NCBI RefSeq assembly: GCF_007097525.1 | Contig: NZ_VKDD01000002.1 | Coordinates: 744,001 to 808,000 of the forward strand | From: Thalassomonas sp. M1454 | GTDB taxonomy: Bacteria > Pseudomonadota > Gammaproteobacteria > Enterobacterales > Alteromonadaceae | DNA length: 64,000 bases | Direction of reading: 5' to 3' | Part shown: piece after piece, positions 34,103 to 43,699 of the stretch | Layout: each line of letters begins with the position of its first letter | Numbering within the stretch: position 1 is the stretch's first letter | Notes under the pieces: model-generated | What the model was told of the DNA's origin: nothing | What the model saw: only the letters and a program-made list of their open reading frames with translations | Database searches by the model: none | Position numbers and translations under genes: made by a program

Positions 34103-34723
34103 ATGGATCTTACCGCGTTAGCAATTTTTATCCCTACTTTCTTTTTTGTGAGTATTACACCAGGTTTATGTATGACCTTAGCATTAACTTTAGGTATGAC
34201 TATTGGTGTCAGACGTACCATGTGGATGATGTTTGGTGAAGTATTAGGTGTAGCCTTAGTTGCTGTTTCTGCAGTTTTAGGTGTTGCAGCCTTAATGTTA
34301 AAATTTCCGCAGATATTTGCCATATTAAAAATTATTGGCGCTCTCTATTTAGCTTATGTTGGTATTCAGATGTGGCTTTCTAAAGGGAAAATGGCCATAA
34401 CAAAGAATCAGGAAACCACTCAGTCAGTTTCTAGAAAAAGCTTGTTTTCTCAAGGATTTATTACAGCGATAGCCAATCCTAAGGGCTGGGCATTTATGAT
34501 TTCCCTACTCCCGCCATTTATTAATGCGAGCTTAGCTATAACGCCGCAGCTATTTTTATTGGTTAGCATCATAATGATCTCTGAATTTATCTGCATGATG
34601 ATATACGCAACAGGTGGTAAAACACTGGGTAAATTAATTGCTAAGTCGGAAAATGTACGATTGATGAATCGAATTTCAGGTACATTAATGATTGGTGTCA
34701 GTATTTGGTTAGCCGTAACTTAA
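34103..34723 (+). CDS. LysE/RhtB family amino acid exporter
   Basis: A 206-residue inner-membrane exporter with about six hydrophobic segments. The family signature is visible as FVSITPGLCMTLAL near the N-terminus (where PGP is usual), then GEVLGVALVAVSAVLG and AYLAYVGIQMWLSK, and the conserved NPKGWAFM in the second half. The substrate is not predictable. It converges with the unknown gene at 34763. A similar exporter lies at 50498-51148. Confidence 0.9.
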   Translation: MDLTALAIFIPTFFFVSITPGLCMTLALTLGMTIGVRRTMWMMFGEVLGVALVAVSAVLGVAALMLKFPQIFAILKIIGALYLAYVGIQMWLSKGKMAITKNQETTQSVSRKSLFSQGFITAIANPKGWAFMISLLPPFINASLAITPQLFLLVSIIMISEFICMMIYATGGKTLGKLIAKSENVRLMNRISGTLMIGVSIWLAVT

Positions 34724-34762
34724 TAAGTATATGGTTAAACAAGGAATTTAGCGTTGTATTCT

Positions 34763-35227
34763 TTATCTTTCACTTTCAAAATAAAACTGAATTAAGCGCG
34801 CTTCACCTTCAATTTCTAGCGCAATATTCATTATCCAAACCATAGTATCTTCAGTACAAGCACCAATCATAGTTTGAGCAGTAACTGTAATAGGTAAATT
34901 TGTAGCGGATATGTCACTTGGATTAAAAAATAATGGTATTTTACCCATAAACATATCTTTACCTTCTAACCAGGCAGAAGTGATTTTTACAGGTTTTAGT
35001 GACTTTATCTGTAATTCAAAATCAATTTCAGATTCAGCTTTAACAACTTTAGGCTCAGTTGATAACTTTATTTCTAAATCAGCGCTTACTTTCGTGCACT
35101 CTGATTGTTGAAAATCACAAAGATTTGCATTTTTGACAGAGAAATTAGATTCACTTAAGTAAAAGTTGCTCGCTACTAGCAAAATGGTGGCAATAACGAG
35201 GGTTAAAATAGTGATTTGTTTTTTCAT
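34763..35227 (-). CDS. Membrane-anchored or exported protein of unknown function
   Basis: The chosen start (ATG at 35227) gives 154 residues beginning MKKQITILTLVIATILL, a signal peptide or membrane anchor; a start 87 bases upstream would add an unlikely basic extension. The rest is beta-rich, with two cysteines near CDFQQSECT and another in GACTEDTM. No domain is recognised. It is divergent from ccoN and 282 bases away, so the promoters face each other; a link to oxidase assembly is only a guess from position. Confidence 0.65.
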   Translation of the reverse strand: MKKQITILTLVIATILLVASNFYLSESNFSVKNANLCDFQQSECTKVSADLEIKLSTEPKVVKAESEIDFELQIKSLKPVKITSAWLEGKDMFMGKIPLFFNPSDISATNLPITVTAQTMIGACTEDTMVWIMNIALEIEGEARLIQFYFESER

Positions 35228-35305
35228 CGATATATACTTAAGTCTATGTTTGTGCCTGATAAATAACCTATTTCGTACAAATAAATTACAAATTAATACA
35301 ATTTC

Positions 35306-35319
35306 TTGATCCAAGTCAT
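35306..35319. promoter_or_regulatory. Imperfect FNR-like site upstream of ccoNOQP
   Basis: ttgatccaagtcat has a perfect left half (TTGAT) and a right half (gtcat) with 3 of 5 matches to ATCAA. It lies 190 bases before ccoN and 79 bases before the divergent gene. It is supported mainly by the perfect FNR boxes at fnr and uspE downstream. Confidence 0.35.
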
Positions 35320-35509
35320 ATTTTTACACAACTTTGGGTGACATAACACCTTCTAACCTTTATTATTCACTTCGAAAATTGGCATATCTTTAAAGTGCTT
35401 GTTTTTTGAACTATAACTAATGCATACAAATTTTTTTAACGTTCCGACGTAAAAATAATAAAAGTATAAAACGCATCAATTCAATAATTATAAATGTGGA
35501 ACCTTCAAT

Positions 35510-36937
35510 ATGAGTCAAAGCAATCTGACAGAAATGGATTACAACTATAAAGTTGTGCGCCAATTTACTGTAATGACTGTAATTTGGGGCATTGTAGGTA
35601 CGTTAGTAGGTGTTATTATTGCCGCTCAGTTAATCTGGCCAGCATTAAACTTTGATACACCTTGGCTAACATACTCGCGATTACGTCCTTTACACACCAA
35701 TGCGGTAATTTTCGCTTTTGGTACTAGTGCACTATTTGCAACTTCTTACTATGTTGTTCAACGAACATGTAAAGCAACACTGTTTGGTGGCAAATTAGTT
35801 CCTTTCACCTTTTGGGGCTGGCAAGCTGTTATCGTTTTAGCGGCGATCACTCTTCCTATGGGATTAACTTCTTCAAAAGAATACGCCGAATTAGAATGGC
35901 CGATTGATATCTTAATCGCTGTTGTATGGGTTTCGTATGCGATAGTATTCTTTGGTACTCTTATCAAAAGAAAGACATCTCATATCTACGTTGCTAACTG
36001 GTTCTTTGGTGGTTTCATTTTAACTGTTGCTGTTCTTCACATTGGTAACTCAATGGTTATTCCATTAACTTGGAGTAAATCATACTCTATCTACCCTGGT
36101 GCTATCGATGCGATGATGCAGTGGTGGTATGGACATAATGCCGTAGGTTTCCTACTTACTGCTGGTTTCCTAGGTATGATGTACTACTTTGTTCCTAAGC
36201 AAGCTGAACGTCCGGTTTACTCTTACCGTTTATCAATAGTTCACTTCTGGGCATTAGTTTCTTTATACATTTGGGCGGGTCCTCACCACCTTCACTACAC
36301 AGCACTTCCTGATTGGACGCAAAGTGTTGGTATGGTAATGTCTATCGTATTATTCCTTCCTTCATGGGGTGGTATGATCAACGGTATTATGACGTTATCT
36401 GGTGCATGGCATAAACTTCGTCACGATCCTATTCTACGATTCTTAATTGTTTCATTATCTTTCTACGGTATGTCTACGTTCGAAGGTCCAATGATGGCGA
36501 TTAAATCAGTAAACGCTTTATCACACTACACTGACTGGACTGTTGGTCACGTACACTCTGGCGCTCTAGGTTGGGTTGCTATGGTTTCAATTGGTGCTAT
36601 GTACCACTTAATTCCAGTACTGTTTAACCAAGGTCGTATGTACAGCGTTAAACTTATTAATGTTCACTTCTGGTTACACACAACAGGTATCGTTTTATAC
36701 ATTGTTGCTATGTGGATCTCTGGTGTAATGCAAGGTTTAATGTGGAGAGCTGTAAATACAGACGGTACGTTAACTTACTCTTTCGTTGAGAGCTTACAAG
36801 CTTCATACCCATTCTACTTCATCCGTTTTGTTGGTGGCGTACTTGTGGTAGCTGGTTTCGTTCTTATGGCGTATAACATGTTCAAAACTATCGGTGCAAA
36901 AGACCATAGTTTAGAAAAACAAGAGCAGGCGGCGTAA
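35510..36937 (+). CDS. ccoN: cbb3-type cytochrome c oxidase subunit I
   Basis: Catalytic subunit of the high-affinity terminal oxidase that reduces oxygen at low tension, with heme b, heme b3 and CuB in the inner membrane. The 475 residues contain about 12 transmembrane segments and histidine ligands in [28 protein letters not shown] and HVHSGALGW. Length and motifs match CcoN. It heads the ccoNOQP operon, with a 4-base gap to ccoO. A promoter with an FNR-like half site lies in the 282-base gap upstream. Confidence 0.97.
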   Translation: MSQSNLTEMDYNYKVVRQFTVMTVIWGIVGTLVGVIIAAQLIWPALNFDTPWLTYSRLRPLHTNAVIFAFGTSALFATSYYVVQRTCKATLFGGKLVPFTFWGWQAVIVLAAITLPMGLTSSKEYAELEWPIDILIAVVWVSYAIVFFGTLIKRKTSHIYVANWFFGGFILTVAVLHIGNSMVIPLTWSKSYSIYPGAIDAMMQWWYGHNAVGFLLTAGFLGMMYYFVPKQAERPVYSYRLSIVHFWALVSLYIWAGPHHLHYTALPDWTQSVGMVMSIVLFLPSWGGMINGIMTLSGAWHKLRHDPILRFLIVSLSFYGMSTFEGPMMAIKSVNALSHYTDWTVGHVHSGALGWVAMVSIGAMYHLIPVLFNQGRMYSVKLINVHFWLHTTGIVLYIVAMWISGVMQGLMWRAVNTDGTLTYSFVESLQASYPFYFIRFVGGVLVVAGFVLMAYNMFKTIGAKDHSLEKQEQAA

Positions 36938-36941
36938 TATA

Positions 36942-37625
36942 ATGTCTAATAACAAACAAAACAAACATGAAAAACTTGAAAAACACGTAGGTTGGTTTGC
37001 TGTTGCAACAATCGCGGCCATGAGTATTGGTGGTTTGGTTGAGATAACACCTTTGTTTTTCCAAAAAGCAACTACAACTCCGGTTGATAATTTGCGCCCA
37101 TATACTGCACTAGAAATGGAAGGTCGTGATATCTACATTCGTGAAGGTTGTAACAACTGTCACTCACAAATGATCCGTCCTCTTCGTGCTGAAACTGAGC
37201 GTTACGGTCACTACTCTGTAGCTGGTGAGTCAGTTTGGGAACACCCTCATTTATGGGGTTCTAAGCGTACTGGTCCTGATTTAGCACGTGTTGGCGGTCG
37301 TTACTCAGATGATTGGCACTATGCACATATGATAGATCCACGTTCAGTTGTACCAGAGTCGAACATGCCTTCGTACTCTTGGTTAGCTGATACACCAGTA
37401 TCAAATGAATTATCGGCTCGTAAAATGGAGTTATTTAACAGCTTAACTAAAAATCGCAGTCATAAAGATTCGGAAGGTAACCCTATCCCACTTTATTCTG
37501 CTGATGATATAGCTAACGCTGGTAAAGAGTTCGCGACTACGAAAAGTATTACTGGTAAGGACGGTTTACAAGAAATTGACGCCCTTATCGCTTATTTACA
37601 ATCACTTGGTCACGCGTTGAAATAA
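36942..37625 (+). CDS. ccoO: cbb3-type cytochrome c oxidase subunit II (monoheme c)
   Basis: Membrane-anchored cytochrome c that passes electrons from CcoP to CcoN. The 227 residues have one N-terminal transmembrane helix (about 15-35), the heme c motif CNNCHSQ near residue 70, and downstream methionine-rich segments that supply the axial ligand. The start follows ccoN by 4 bases; the next gene starts 2 bases after its stop. All features are normal for the family. Confidence 0.97.
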   Translation: MSNNKQNKHEKLEKHVGWFAVATIAAMSIGGLVEITPLFFQKATTTPVDNLRPYTALEMEGRDIYIREGCNNCHSQMIRPLRAETERYGHYSVAGESVWEHPHLWGSKRTGPDLARVGGRYSDDWHYAHMIDPRSVVPESNMPSYSWLADTPVSNELSARKMELFNSLTKNRSHKDSEGNPIPLYSADDIANAGKEFATTKSITGKDGLQEIDALIAYLQSLGHALK

Positions 37626-37627
37626 TT

Positions 37628-37810
37628 ATGGATTACGGCACTTTACGAGGTATTTTCACTGTTCTTATCTTTGTACTTTTTATCATAATTGTACTTTGGG
37701 CTTACAGTAAAAATCGCAAGTCAAAATTTGACAAAATTGCTAACTCTATATTTGATGAAAACGACGACAAAGAAGTAAAAAACAAACAGGAGACTAATAA
37801 TAATGTCTAG
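37628..37810 (+). CDS. ccoQ: cbb3-type oxidase subunit CcoQ
   Basis: A 60-residue single-helix membrane protein (hydrophobic at residues 8-26) with a charged, lysine- and asparagine-rich tail. CcoQ proteins stabilise the oxidase complex. It begins 2 bases after ccoO and its end overlaps the ccoP start by 8 bases, typical of translational coupling in this operon. The sequence is poorly conserved in the family, so the call rests on size and position. Confidence 0.88.
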   Translation: MDYGTLRGIFTVLIFVLFIIIVLWAYSKNRKSKFDKIANSIFDENDDKEVKNKQETNNNV

Positions 37811-38783
37811 CTTCTGGAGTATATGGATTACCGTTTTAACTTTAGCAACTCTATTTGGTTGTTGGCTTCTACTACGCATGTGTTTAAAGAACTTTGCAGG
37901 CGTAGCTGAAGGCGAACCAATGGACCACGAGTTTGATGGTATCCAAGAATTAAACAACCCACTACCTAAATGGTGGAGTACATTCTTCTTAGTAACAATT
38001 ATTTGGGGCTTTGGCTACTTAGCTTTATACCCAGGTTTAGGTAACTTTGAAGGTTTACTAAAATGGAAAAGTTCAAACCAAGGTGTAACATCAATCGCTG
38101 AATCTGAAGCATCAGCAATTGCAGCAAAAGAAGCTGGTATGCTTGTACAATACGATCGCGAAGTGACTCAAGCGAGCGAAAAGTACGGTCCTATCTTTGC
38201 TGAATTTGCTAAGCAAGATGTTGAAACTTTAAGTACTAACGAAGACGCGCTAAAAATTGGTCAACGTTTGTTCTTACAAAACTGTTCTCAATGTCACGGT
38301 TCTGATGCTAAAGGCACAACCGGCTTCCCTAACCTTACCGATAACGATTGGTTATATGGTGGTGACGGTGCTGCGATTGAAGCGTCAATCTTAGACGGTC
38401 GTAAAGCTAACGGTATGATTGCATGGGAAACTATGCTTGGTGGTGAAGAAGGTGTTAAAGAAGTTACAGCTTATGTACTTAGCTTAAACCCTGACCGTGC
38501 TGCTAAAGTAGATGCTGATTTAGCCGCAAAAGGTGAAGCTAAATTTGCTATGTGTGCAGCGTGTCACGGTGCAGACGGTAAAGGTAGTGTTGCTATGGGC
38601 ATCCCTCTAGGTGCGCCTAACCTTACAGATAATGTTTGGTTATACGGTGGTTCTGAGCGTCGAGTTCAAGAGTCTATCGCTAATGGTCGTGCTGGTGTAA
38701 TGCCTGCTTGGAAACACATTTTAGGTGAAGATAAAGTACGCGTAATAAGCGCATACGTTTATAGCTTATCAAACCAAAAATAG
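37803..38783 (+). CDS. ccoP: cbb3-type oxidase subunit III (diheme c)
   Basis: Diheme cytochrome c that accepts electrons from soluble cytochromes and passes them to CcoO. The 326-residue protein has two N-terminal hydrophobic segments (about 5-25 and 58-78), a CcoP-type linker, and heme motifs CSQCHG (about 165) and CAACHG (about 252). The two heme domains repeat the pattern NLTDN.WLYGG. It overlaps ccoQ and is followed by a terminator, which closes the ccoNOQP unit. Confidence 0.97.
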   Translation: MSSFWSIWITVLTLATLFGCWLLLRMCLKNFAGVAEGEPMDHEFDGIQELNNPLPKWWSTFFLVTIIWGFGYLALYPGLGNFEGLLKWKSSNQGVTSIAESEASAIAAKEAGMLVQYDREVTQASEKYGPIFAEFAKQDVETLSTNEDALKIGQRLFLQNCSQCHGSDAKGTTGFPNLTDNDWLYGGDGAAIEASILDGRKANGMIAWETMLGGEEGVKEVTAYVLSLNPDRAAKVDADLAAKGEAKFAMCAACHGADGKGSVAMGIPLGAPNLTDNVWLYGGSERRVQESIANGRAGVMPAWKHILGEDKVRVISAYVYSLSNQK

Positions 38784-38798
38784 TTTCTATTTGAAATT

Positions 38799-38833
38799 AA
38801 AAACCCTGTGTAGCTCAGCTATACAGGGTTTTA
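38799..38833 (+). terminator. Terminator of ccoNOQP
   Basis: Stem aaaaccctgt / acagggtttt around a 13-base loop, followed by T's, 15 bases after the ccoP stop. Confidence 0.85.
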
Positions 38834-38908
38834 TTTTACCTTAAACAACCGCTTAAATTTCTATGGCATTAATTATTTAAATGAGTATTTAATCCCATAT
38901 TAATTCTA

Positions 38909-38935
38909 ATACCAATCAGTTAATTAAATTGGTAT
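38909..38935. repeat. Short inverted repeat between ccoP and ccoH
   Basis: Arms ataccaat (38909-38916) and attggtat (38928-38935) flank cagttaattaa. The compact form resembles small intergenic palindromes that recur in marine Alteromonadales genomes, but only one copy was noticed in this window. Confidence 0.45.
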
Positions 38936-38994
38936 CTATTGTTTTCTCTCGAATAAAGATAAAATAATACGACTAATCAAAACGAGTAAAATTT

Positions 38995-39477
38995 ATGACT
39001 ACACCCTGGTACAAAGAGCCTTGGACTTATTTAGTTTTTGGTCTGCCGTTAATTTCAATTTGCGTCGGCACCTCAGTGTTTTTTATTGCTAATGAAAACG
39101 CTGACACAGTTGTTGTTGATGATTACTATAAAGTTGGCAAAAGTATCAACCAAGATATCCGCAAATATAAAATGGCCGAAAAAATGGGCGTTGCTTTTGA
39201 TATGCAAATCACAAAAAATGAAATTGTATTAAAGCCTACAGGTATCGATAAAAACTTCCCTATGCTTAATGTTGATTTTTACCATTCAACAATAAACACT
39301 CGTGATTTCAGTTTAAAGCTTACCCCAGATGGTAACGGTTGGTATCGCCAATCTTTCGATAACGACATAACAGGAAAGTGGAAAGTAACCCTTTCACCAT
39401 TTGACCATAAGTGGAAAATGCAAACTACCCTAGCCTTGCCACAAAACCAATTTAAAGAGTTTGAATCTCAGCATTAA
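38995..39477 (+). CDS. ccoH: FixH/CcoH family oxidase assembly protein
   Basis: A 160-residue inner-membrane protein with one N-terminal transmembrane helix (about 12-32) and a periplasmic domain with the conserved VDDYYKVGKSIN segment near residue 40. FixH proteins are needed for maturation or stability of cbb3 oxidase, and act with FixG, FixI and FixS. The gene is followed by ccoI with a 1-base gap, so it is an operon. A ccoG (fixG) gene is not present where it often lies, between ccoP and ccoH. Confidence 0.88.
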   Translation: MTTPWYKEPWTYLVFGLPLISICVGTSVFFIANENADTVVVDDYYKVGKSINQDIRKYKMAEKMGVAFDMQITKNEIVLKPTGIDKNFPMLNVDFYHSTINTRDFSLKLTPDGNGWYRQSFDNDITGKWKVTLSPFDHKWKMQTTLALPQNQFKEFESQH

Positions 39478-39478
39478 T

Positions 39479-41869
39479 ATGAATCAAGACTGTTTTCACT
39501 GTGGGGAAGATGTCCCTAACGGCCTCAATTTATTTGTAACTATTGGCAATAAGCAACAAGAAATGTGTTGCTATGGTTGTCAAGCTGTAGCACAAGCCAT
39601 TGTTGAAAATGGTCTAGAAGACTATTATCGATTTCGTACCGAAAAAAACAACAAAGTCGATGCCAGCATTCCAGAAGGTTTACTCAATACTCAATTTATT
39701 GACGATGAAAACCTGCAAAATGAATTTACTTTCGATGTTGATAACTGCAAAGAAACCATACTTTCAATTGATGGTATGTCTTGTGCTGCTTGTGCATGGC
39801 TTATTGAAAAGCAACTCAGCCAACAAAGTAGCATTGTCGAGATAAAAGTTAACGCCACAACTCAACGAGCCACCGTAAAATGGGATAATACCTCAATAAA
39901 GTTGAGTGAAATCCTAAATAAAATCGGCAAGATTGGCTATCAGGCTATGCCGTTTAAAGCAAACTTAGCCGAGCAAAGCAATATAAAGCAGAAGAAAGCC
40001 TTTATTAGACGTTTAGGTGTTTCTGGCATACTTACCATGCAAGTTATGATGATTGCCTTTGGTTTATATTTTGGTGCTTTTAGTGATTTAGCCAGTCATA
40101 ACCTTACTTATCTACGTGGCACCAGCTTTGTTTTAACCTTACCAATAGTTACCTTTGGTGCTTTTCCTTTTTATACAGGCGCCATTGCAGCGCTCAGAGC
40201 TAAACGCTTATCAATGGATGTACCGGTAAGTATTGCCATTATACTGGCCTTTAGTGCAAGTGCTTGGGCAACCTTTAATCAATCCGGTGAAGTATATTTT
40301 GAATCGGTAGCCATGTTTACCTTCTTATTACTTATTGGTAAGTTTTTAGAGTTTAGAGCGCGGTCTCGTGCTGCAGAAGTATCTTCTAACTTATTAAAGT
40401 TAATGCCATTAACAGCAACTATCTTAGTAGATGATAGTGAACAAATTATTAGCGCTAAACAGTTAGAAGTCGGTAACTTAGTTATTATTAAGCCAGGTGA
40501 AACTATTCCTGGTGATGGCGTTATTGTGCAAGGTAGCTCAAGTGTTAATGAGTCTATGCTTACTGGTGAGCATGCTCCGGTAAGTAAAACCATAGGCGCA
40601 ACGGTTTATGCCGGTACAGTCAATAGTGACGGTAATTTAACCATAACCATTAATAAATCTAATTCGGACAGTTTTTTAACCAACCTCATTCGTCTTAGTG
40701 AAAATGCGCAGGCTCATAAACCTGCTATTGCCAAATTGTCAGATAAAATTGCGCAATACTTTGTCGCTTTAATCTTGTTAACGTCAATTGCTACTGCTGT
40801 ATATTGGAGTATTAACGCCCCTGAAGAAGCGTTTTGGATTACTTTATCGGTATTGGTTGCTACCTGCCCATGTGCCTTATCTTTAGCTACTCCAACGGCT
40901 CTTACATGCGGCACAATAAAGCTTAATAAAAGTGGCATTATGATCAAGTCAGGTCATGTGTTAGAAACGGTGCCGAAAGTAGACTGTTTTGCGTTTGATA
41001 AAACCGGAACCCTAACCAATGGAGAGTTTAGTCTTACGTTAATAGAACGGATGCCAGACTGTGTATTTGACAAAGACACCCTGTTAGCAATTGCATCGGC
41101 ACTTGAGACGCACTCCGAGCACCCTATCGCAAAAGCATTTGCACAATACCGAGAGCATGATATTAACTTAACCAATATCGAAGTTATCCCTGGTTGTGGT
41201 GTGCAAGGGATCTACCATGATCAATTAGTAAAAATTGGTAAATATTCATGGTTAGCTGAACATGGCGCGCTGCCTGAAAAATACAACGATGCGCAATGCA
41301 TACTGACTATTGATGATAAATTTGATAGTGCTTTTTATCTATCTGACACATTAAGAACAGATACAGTACAAGTATTAAACCACATACAATCGGCACATAA
41401 AGAAAGCTTGTTAATTAGTGGTGACAACCAAGCCGGTGTTGAGAGTTTTATTGAACAAGCACAATTAAGTGAATATCATCACACTTGTAGTGCTAGTGAT
41501 AAATTAAATATTATTGAATCAAAGCAAAAGCAAGGTAAAACAGTTGCTATGGTTGGTGACGGTGTAAACGACTCACCTGTATTTGCCGCAGCGCACGTTG
41601 CAATTGCTATGGGTAGCGGTACTGAAATAGCAAAAAGTGGCGCCGATGTTATTTTATTAAACAATAAACTCTCAAGTTTATTGCAGTTAATAACAACTTC
41701 AAATAAAACATCACGAATTATCAAACAAAATTTTGCTTGGGCATTTGGTTATAATGCCATTGTATTACCTTTAGCCGTATGTGGCTTTATTACGCCATAT
41801 CTGGCAGTATTAGGCATGTCTGCTAGCTCTATTATCGTAGTAACAAATTCTCTACGATTATTAAAATAA
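39479..41869 (+). CDS. ccoI: Copper-translocating P-type ATPase for cbb3 oxidase (FixI/CcoI)
   Basis: P1B-type ATPase that supplies copper to the oxidase CuB site from the cytosol side. The start ATG at 39479 gives 796 residues; an upstream start would overlap ccoH. The N-terminus has two cysteine pairs (CFHCGED and MCCYGC), then an HMA domain with GMSCAAC near residue 100, six or more membrane segments, TGEH, the CPC metal site in ATCPCALS, the phosphorylated aspartate in DKTGTLT, HP and GDGVNDSP motifs. The N-terminal zinc-ribbon-like part is characteristic of CcoI rather than CopA. It precedes ccoS. Confidence 0.96.
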   Translation: MNQDCFHCGEDVPNGLNLFVTIGNKQQEMCCYGCQAVAQAIVENGLEDYYRFRTEKNNKVDASIPEGLLNTQFIDDENLQNEFTFDVDNCKETILSIDGMSCAACAWLIEKQLSQQSSIVEIKVNATTQRATVKWDNTSIKLSEILNKIGKIGYQAMPFKANLAEQSNIKQKKAFIRRLGVSGILTMQVMMIAFGLYFGAFSDLASHNLTYLRGTSFVLTLPIVTFGAFPFYTGAIAALRAKRLSMDVPVSIAIILAFSASAWATFNQSGEVYFESVAMFTFLLLIGKFLEFRARSRAAEVSSNLLKLMPLTATILVDDSEQIISAKQLEVGNLVIIKPGETIPGDGVIVQGSSSVNESMLTGEHAPVSKTIGATVYAGTVNSDGNLTITINKSNSDSFLTNLIRLSENAQAHKPAIAKLSDKIAQYFVALILLTSIATAVYWSINAPEEAFWITLSVLVATCPCALSLATPTALTCGTIKLNKSGIMIKSGHVLETVPKVDCFAFDKTGTLTNGEFSLTLIERMPDCVFDKDTLLAIASALETHSEHPIAKAFAQYREHDINLTNIEVIPGCGVQGIYHDQLVKIGKYSWLAEHGALPEKYNDAQCILTIDDKFDSAFYLSDTLRTDTVQVLNHIQSAHKESLLISGDNQAGVESFIEQAQLSEYHHTCSASDKLNIIESKQKQGKTVAMVGDGVNDSPVFAAAHVAIAMGSGTEIAKSGADVILLNNKLSSLLQLITTSNKTSRIIKQNFAWAFGYNAIVLPLAVCGFITPYLAVLGMSASSIIVVTNSLRLLK

Positions 41870-41884
41870 TCTAAGGTCTATTTT

Positions 41885-42127
41885 GTGAGTGTAATTTATA
41901 TTCTGATCCCTATCGCCATTGTGTTTACCTCGGTTGCTATCTACCTATTTTTTTGGGCAGTAAAGACTGAACAATTTGACGACTTAGAAAAACAAGGCAT
42001 GAGTATTTTGTTTGATGATGAAGCCAAAAGCCCAACCACTGATGCTCAAGCGTCAGAGCAACAGGCTAAACAAAATAGCGATCAATCAAGTAATATAGAG
42101 CAGCAACAAAACAAATCGGCCGACTGA
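41885..42127 (+). CDS. ccoS: cbb3 oxidase assembly protein CcoS
   Basis: An 80-residue small membrane protein: hydrophobic residues 1-24 (VIYILIPIAIVFTSVAIYLFFWA) are followed by VKTEQFDDLEKQGMSILFDDE, the conserved CcoS signature. The rest is a glutamine- and serine-rich tail. The start codon is GTG with an aagg ribosome site 9-10 bases upstream. It is needed for cofactor insertion into the oxidase. It lies 16 bases after ccoI and 11 before the next membrane protein. Confidence 0.9.
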   Translation: MSVIYILIPIAIVFTSVAIYLFFWAVKTEQFDDLEKQGMSILFDDEAKSPTTDAQASEQQAKQNSDQSSNIEQQQNKSAD

Positions 42128-42137
42128 GTTAAAAAAC

Positions 42138-42809
42138 ATGATGAACATCGACTTTATCTCTGCTTTTTTAATTGGTGTTGCAGGTGCAGGTCACTGCGTA
42201 GCTATGTGCGGAGGCATCACTTCAATGCTCACCGCTAATATAAACTCTCCTCAAAAATCTAACTTACCTTTAATTTTAAGCTATAACTTTGGTCGTATAC
42301 TTTCCTACACAATAGCAGGTGCTATTGCTGGTTTAACTGGATCTCTGGCAGCCCAATCAATAGGCGTACATATAAGCTGGCTTAGGTTAATTGCCGCTAT
42401 TTTCTTAATACTGCTGGGTTTATATATAGGTAAATGGGCATTTATACTTAACCGAATCGAAGGTATTGGGCAATATTTATGGCGCTACCTACAACCACTA
42501 AGCAAACGATTTATTCCAGTAAAGAATCCGACACAAGCCCTGTTATTAGGTGCTGTATGGGGCTGGCTACCATGTGGTTTAGTTTATTCTACACTCACAT
42601 GGAGTATGGCAAGCGCAACTTGGTACAATGGCGCATTAATCATGTTTGCGTTTGGTTTAGGCACTTTACCCGCCTTGCTAACCTTAGCTTCAGGCTTTAG
42701 CTTTATTACTAATTTATTAAAGTCACAAAACACACGAAATGTTACAGCTGTGTTACTAATTTCTTACGGTTTATACTCTTTGGTCATTGCTCTTAAACTA
42801 ATCTTTTAG
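42138..42809 (+). CDS. DsbD_2/TauE-type membrane protein (oxidase-linked)
   Basis: A 223-residue polytopic inner-membrane protein with six or so segments and the motif GVAGAGHCVAMCGG at the N-terminus, with cysteines resembling those of the cytochrome c biogenesis or copper-handling DsbD_2 group; AVWGWLPCGLVYS is a second conserved cysteine motif. Proteins of this type often follow ccoS and may help copper or heme handling during oxidase assembly. Its end is 6 bases from an FNR box. Function is inferred from position. Confidence 0.82.
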   Translation: MMNIDFISAFLIGVAGAGHCVAMCGGITSMLTANINSPQKSNLPLILSYNFGRILSYTIAGAIAGLTGSLAAQSIGVHISWLRLIAAIFLILLGLYIGKWAFILNRIEGIGQYLWRYLQPLSKRFIPVKNPTQALLLGAVWGWLPCGLVYSTLTWSMASATWYNGALIMFAFGLGTLPALLTLASGFSFITNLLKSQNTRNVTAVLLISYGLYSLVIALKLIF

Positions 42810-42814
42810 TAACA

Positions 42815-42828
42815 TTGATCTGAATCAA
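42815..42828. promoter_or_regulatory. Perfect FNR box upstream of fnr
   Basis: ttgatctgaatcaa is TTGAT-N4-ATCAA exactly. It lies 27 bases before the fnr start and just after the preceding stop, a position suited to autorepression. Confidence 0.88.
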
Positions 42829-42854
42829 ATAACGGATCAGCCAGTAGTAATTAT

Positions 42855-43577
42855 ATGCCTCAACCTATCGCGTACAGTAATAATATTAAGTGTCAAAATT
42901 GTAGTATCAGTGAACTGTGTCTGCCTTTTAGCTTAAATGAGTCCGAGTTGAACTTACTTGATGATATTATTCAACGTAAAAAGCCGATCCAAAAAAATAC
43001 GCAAATATTCCAGGCCGGCGAACAATTGCATACTCTTTATGCAATCCGCTCAGGCACGTTTAAAACCTTTATAATTTCAGAGCAAGGTGAAGAGCAAATA
43101 ACTGGTTTTCATTTAGCTGGAGATTTACTTGGCTTTGACGCCTTAGGCAAAAAAGAGCATCCTAGCTTTGCCAAAGCCCTTGAAACATCAATGGTTTGTG
43201 AGATCCCTTTTGAGGTTCTTGACGCCCTTTCAAGTAAAATACCTAAACTAAAAGCCCAAATAATGAACTTAATGAGTAATGAATTACACTGCAACAGTGA
43301 AATGTTATTACTTCTTAATCGTAAAAATGCAGAATCTAAATTAGCAACTTTCTTGGCAAGTTATGGTAGGCGCCTTGGTGCTAGACACCTTTCTTCAGTG
43401 CAGTTTAATTTACCAATGACGCGCAGTGAAATAGGTAACTACATTGGTTTAACCATTGAAACAATTTCACGCTTAATGACACGTTTTCAAAAAGATGGTT
43501 TGATTAAAGTTGAGAACAAATACATCACCATTTTGGACAAAGACGCGCTTTATAAACTAGCCGGTTTAAACCAATAA
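42855..43577 (+). CDS. fnr: Fumarate/nitrate reduction regulator (FNR/EtrA)
   Basis: Oxygen-sensing regulator with a [4Fe-4S] cluster that dimerises and binds DNA under anoxia. The 240 residues have three N-terminal cysteines (Cys13, Cys16, Cys22) and Cys115, the four cluster ligands, a cyclic-nucleotide-binding fold, and a C-terminal helix-turn-helix [19 protein letters not shown] whose E-x2-SR residues recognise TTGAT. The recognition helix is almost the same as in E. coli FNR. A perfect FNR box upstream suggests autoregulation; another precedes uspE downstream. The ATG has no strong ribosome site. Confidence 0.96.
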   Translation: MPQPIAYSNNIKCQNCSISELCLPFSLNESELNLLDDIIQRKKPIQKNTQIFQAGEQLHTLYAIRSGTFKTFIISEQGEEQITGFHLAGDLLGFDALGKKEHPSFAKALETSMVCEIPFEVLDALSSKIPKLKAQIMNLMSNELHCNSEMLLLLNRKNAESKLATFLASYGRRLGARHLSSVQFNLPMTRSEIGNYIGLTIETISRLMTRFQKDGLIKVENKYITILDKDALYKLAGLNQ

Positions 43578-43594
43578 CCACACATATTAATATT

Positions 43595-43608
43595 TTGATT
43601 TGAATCAA
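43595..43608. promoter_or_regulatory. Perfect FNR box upstream of uspE
   Basis: ttgatttgaatcaa is TTGAT-N4-ATCAA exactly. A tattg-like -10 (about 43633-43638) puts the box near -41.5, the class II activator position. gttaac hexamers at 43612-43617 and 43626-43631 flank it. Confidence 0.85.
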
Positions 43609-43699
43609 TAGGTTAACATTATTTTGTTAACTTATTTGTAACAATAGCCATAAATGATTAAGCTTAGTAAGTAAGTTTTGCAATTGAATTGGTGAAATC

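Noticed and set aside
35228-35314. Upstream start of the unknown protein before ccoN
   Set aside because: It would place 29 basic residues before an otherwise normal signal sequence.
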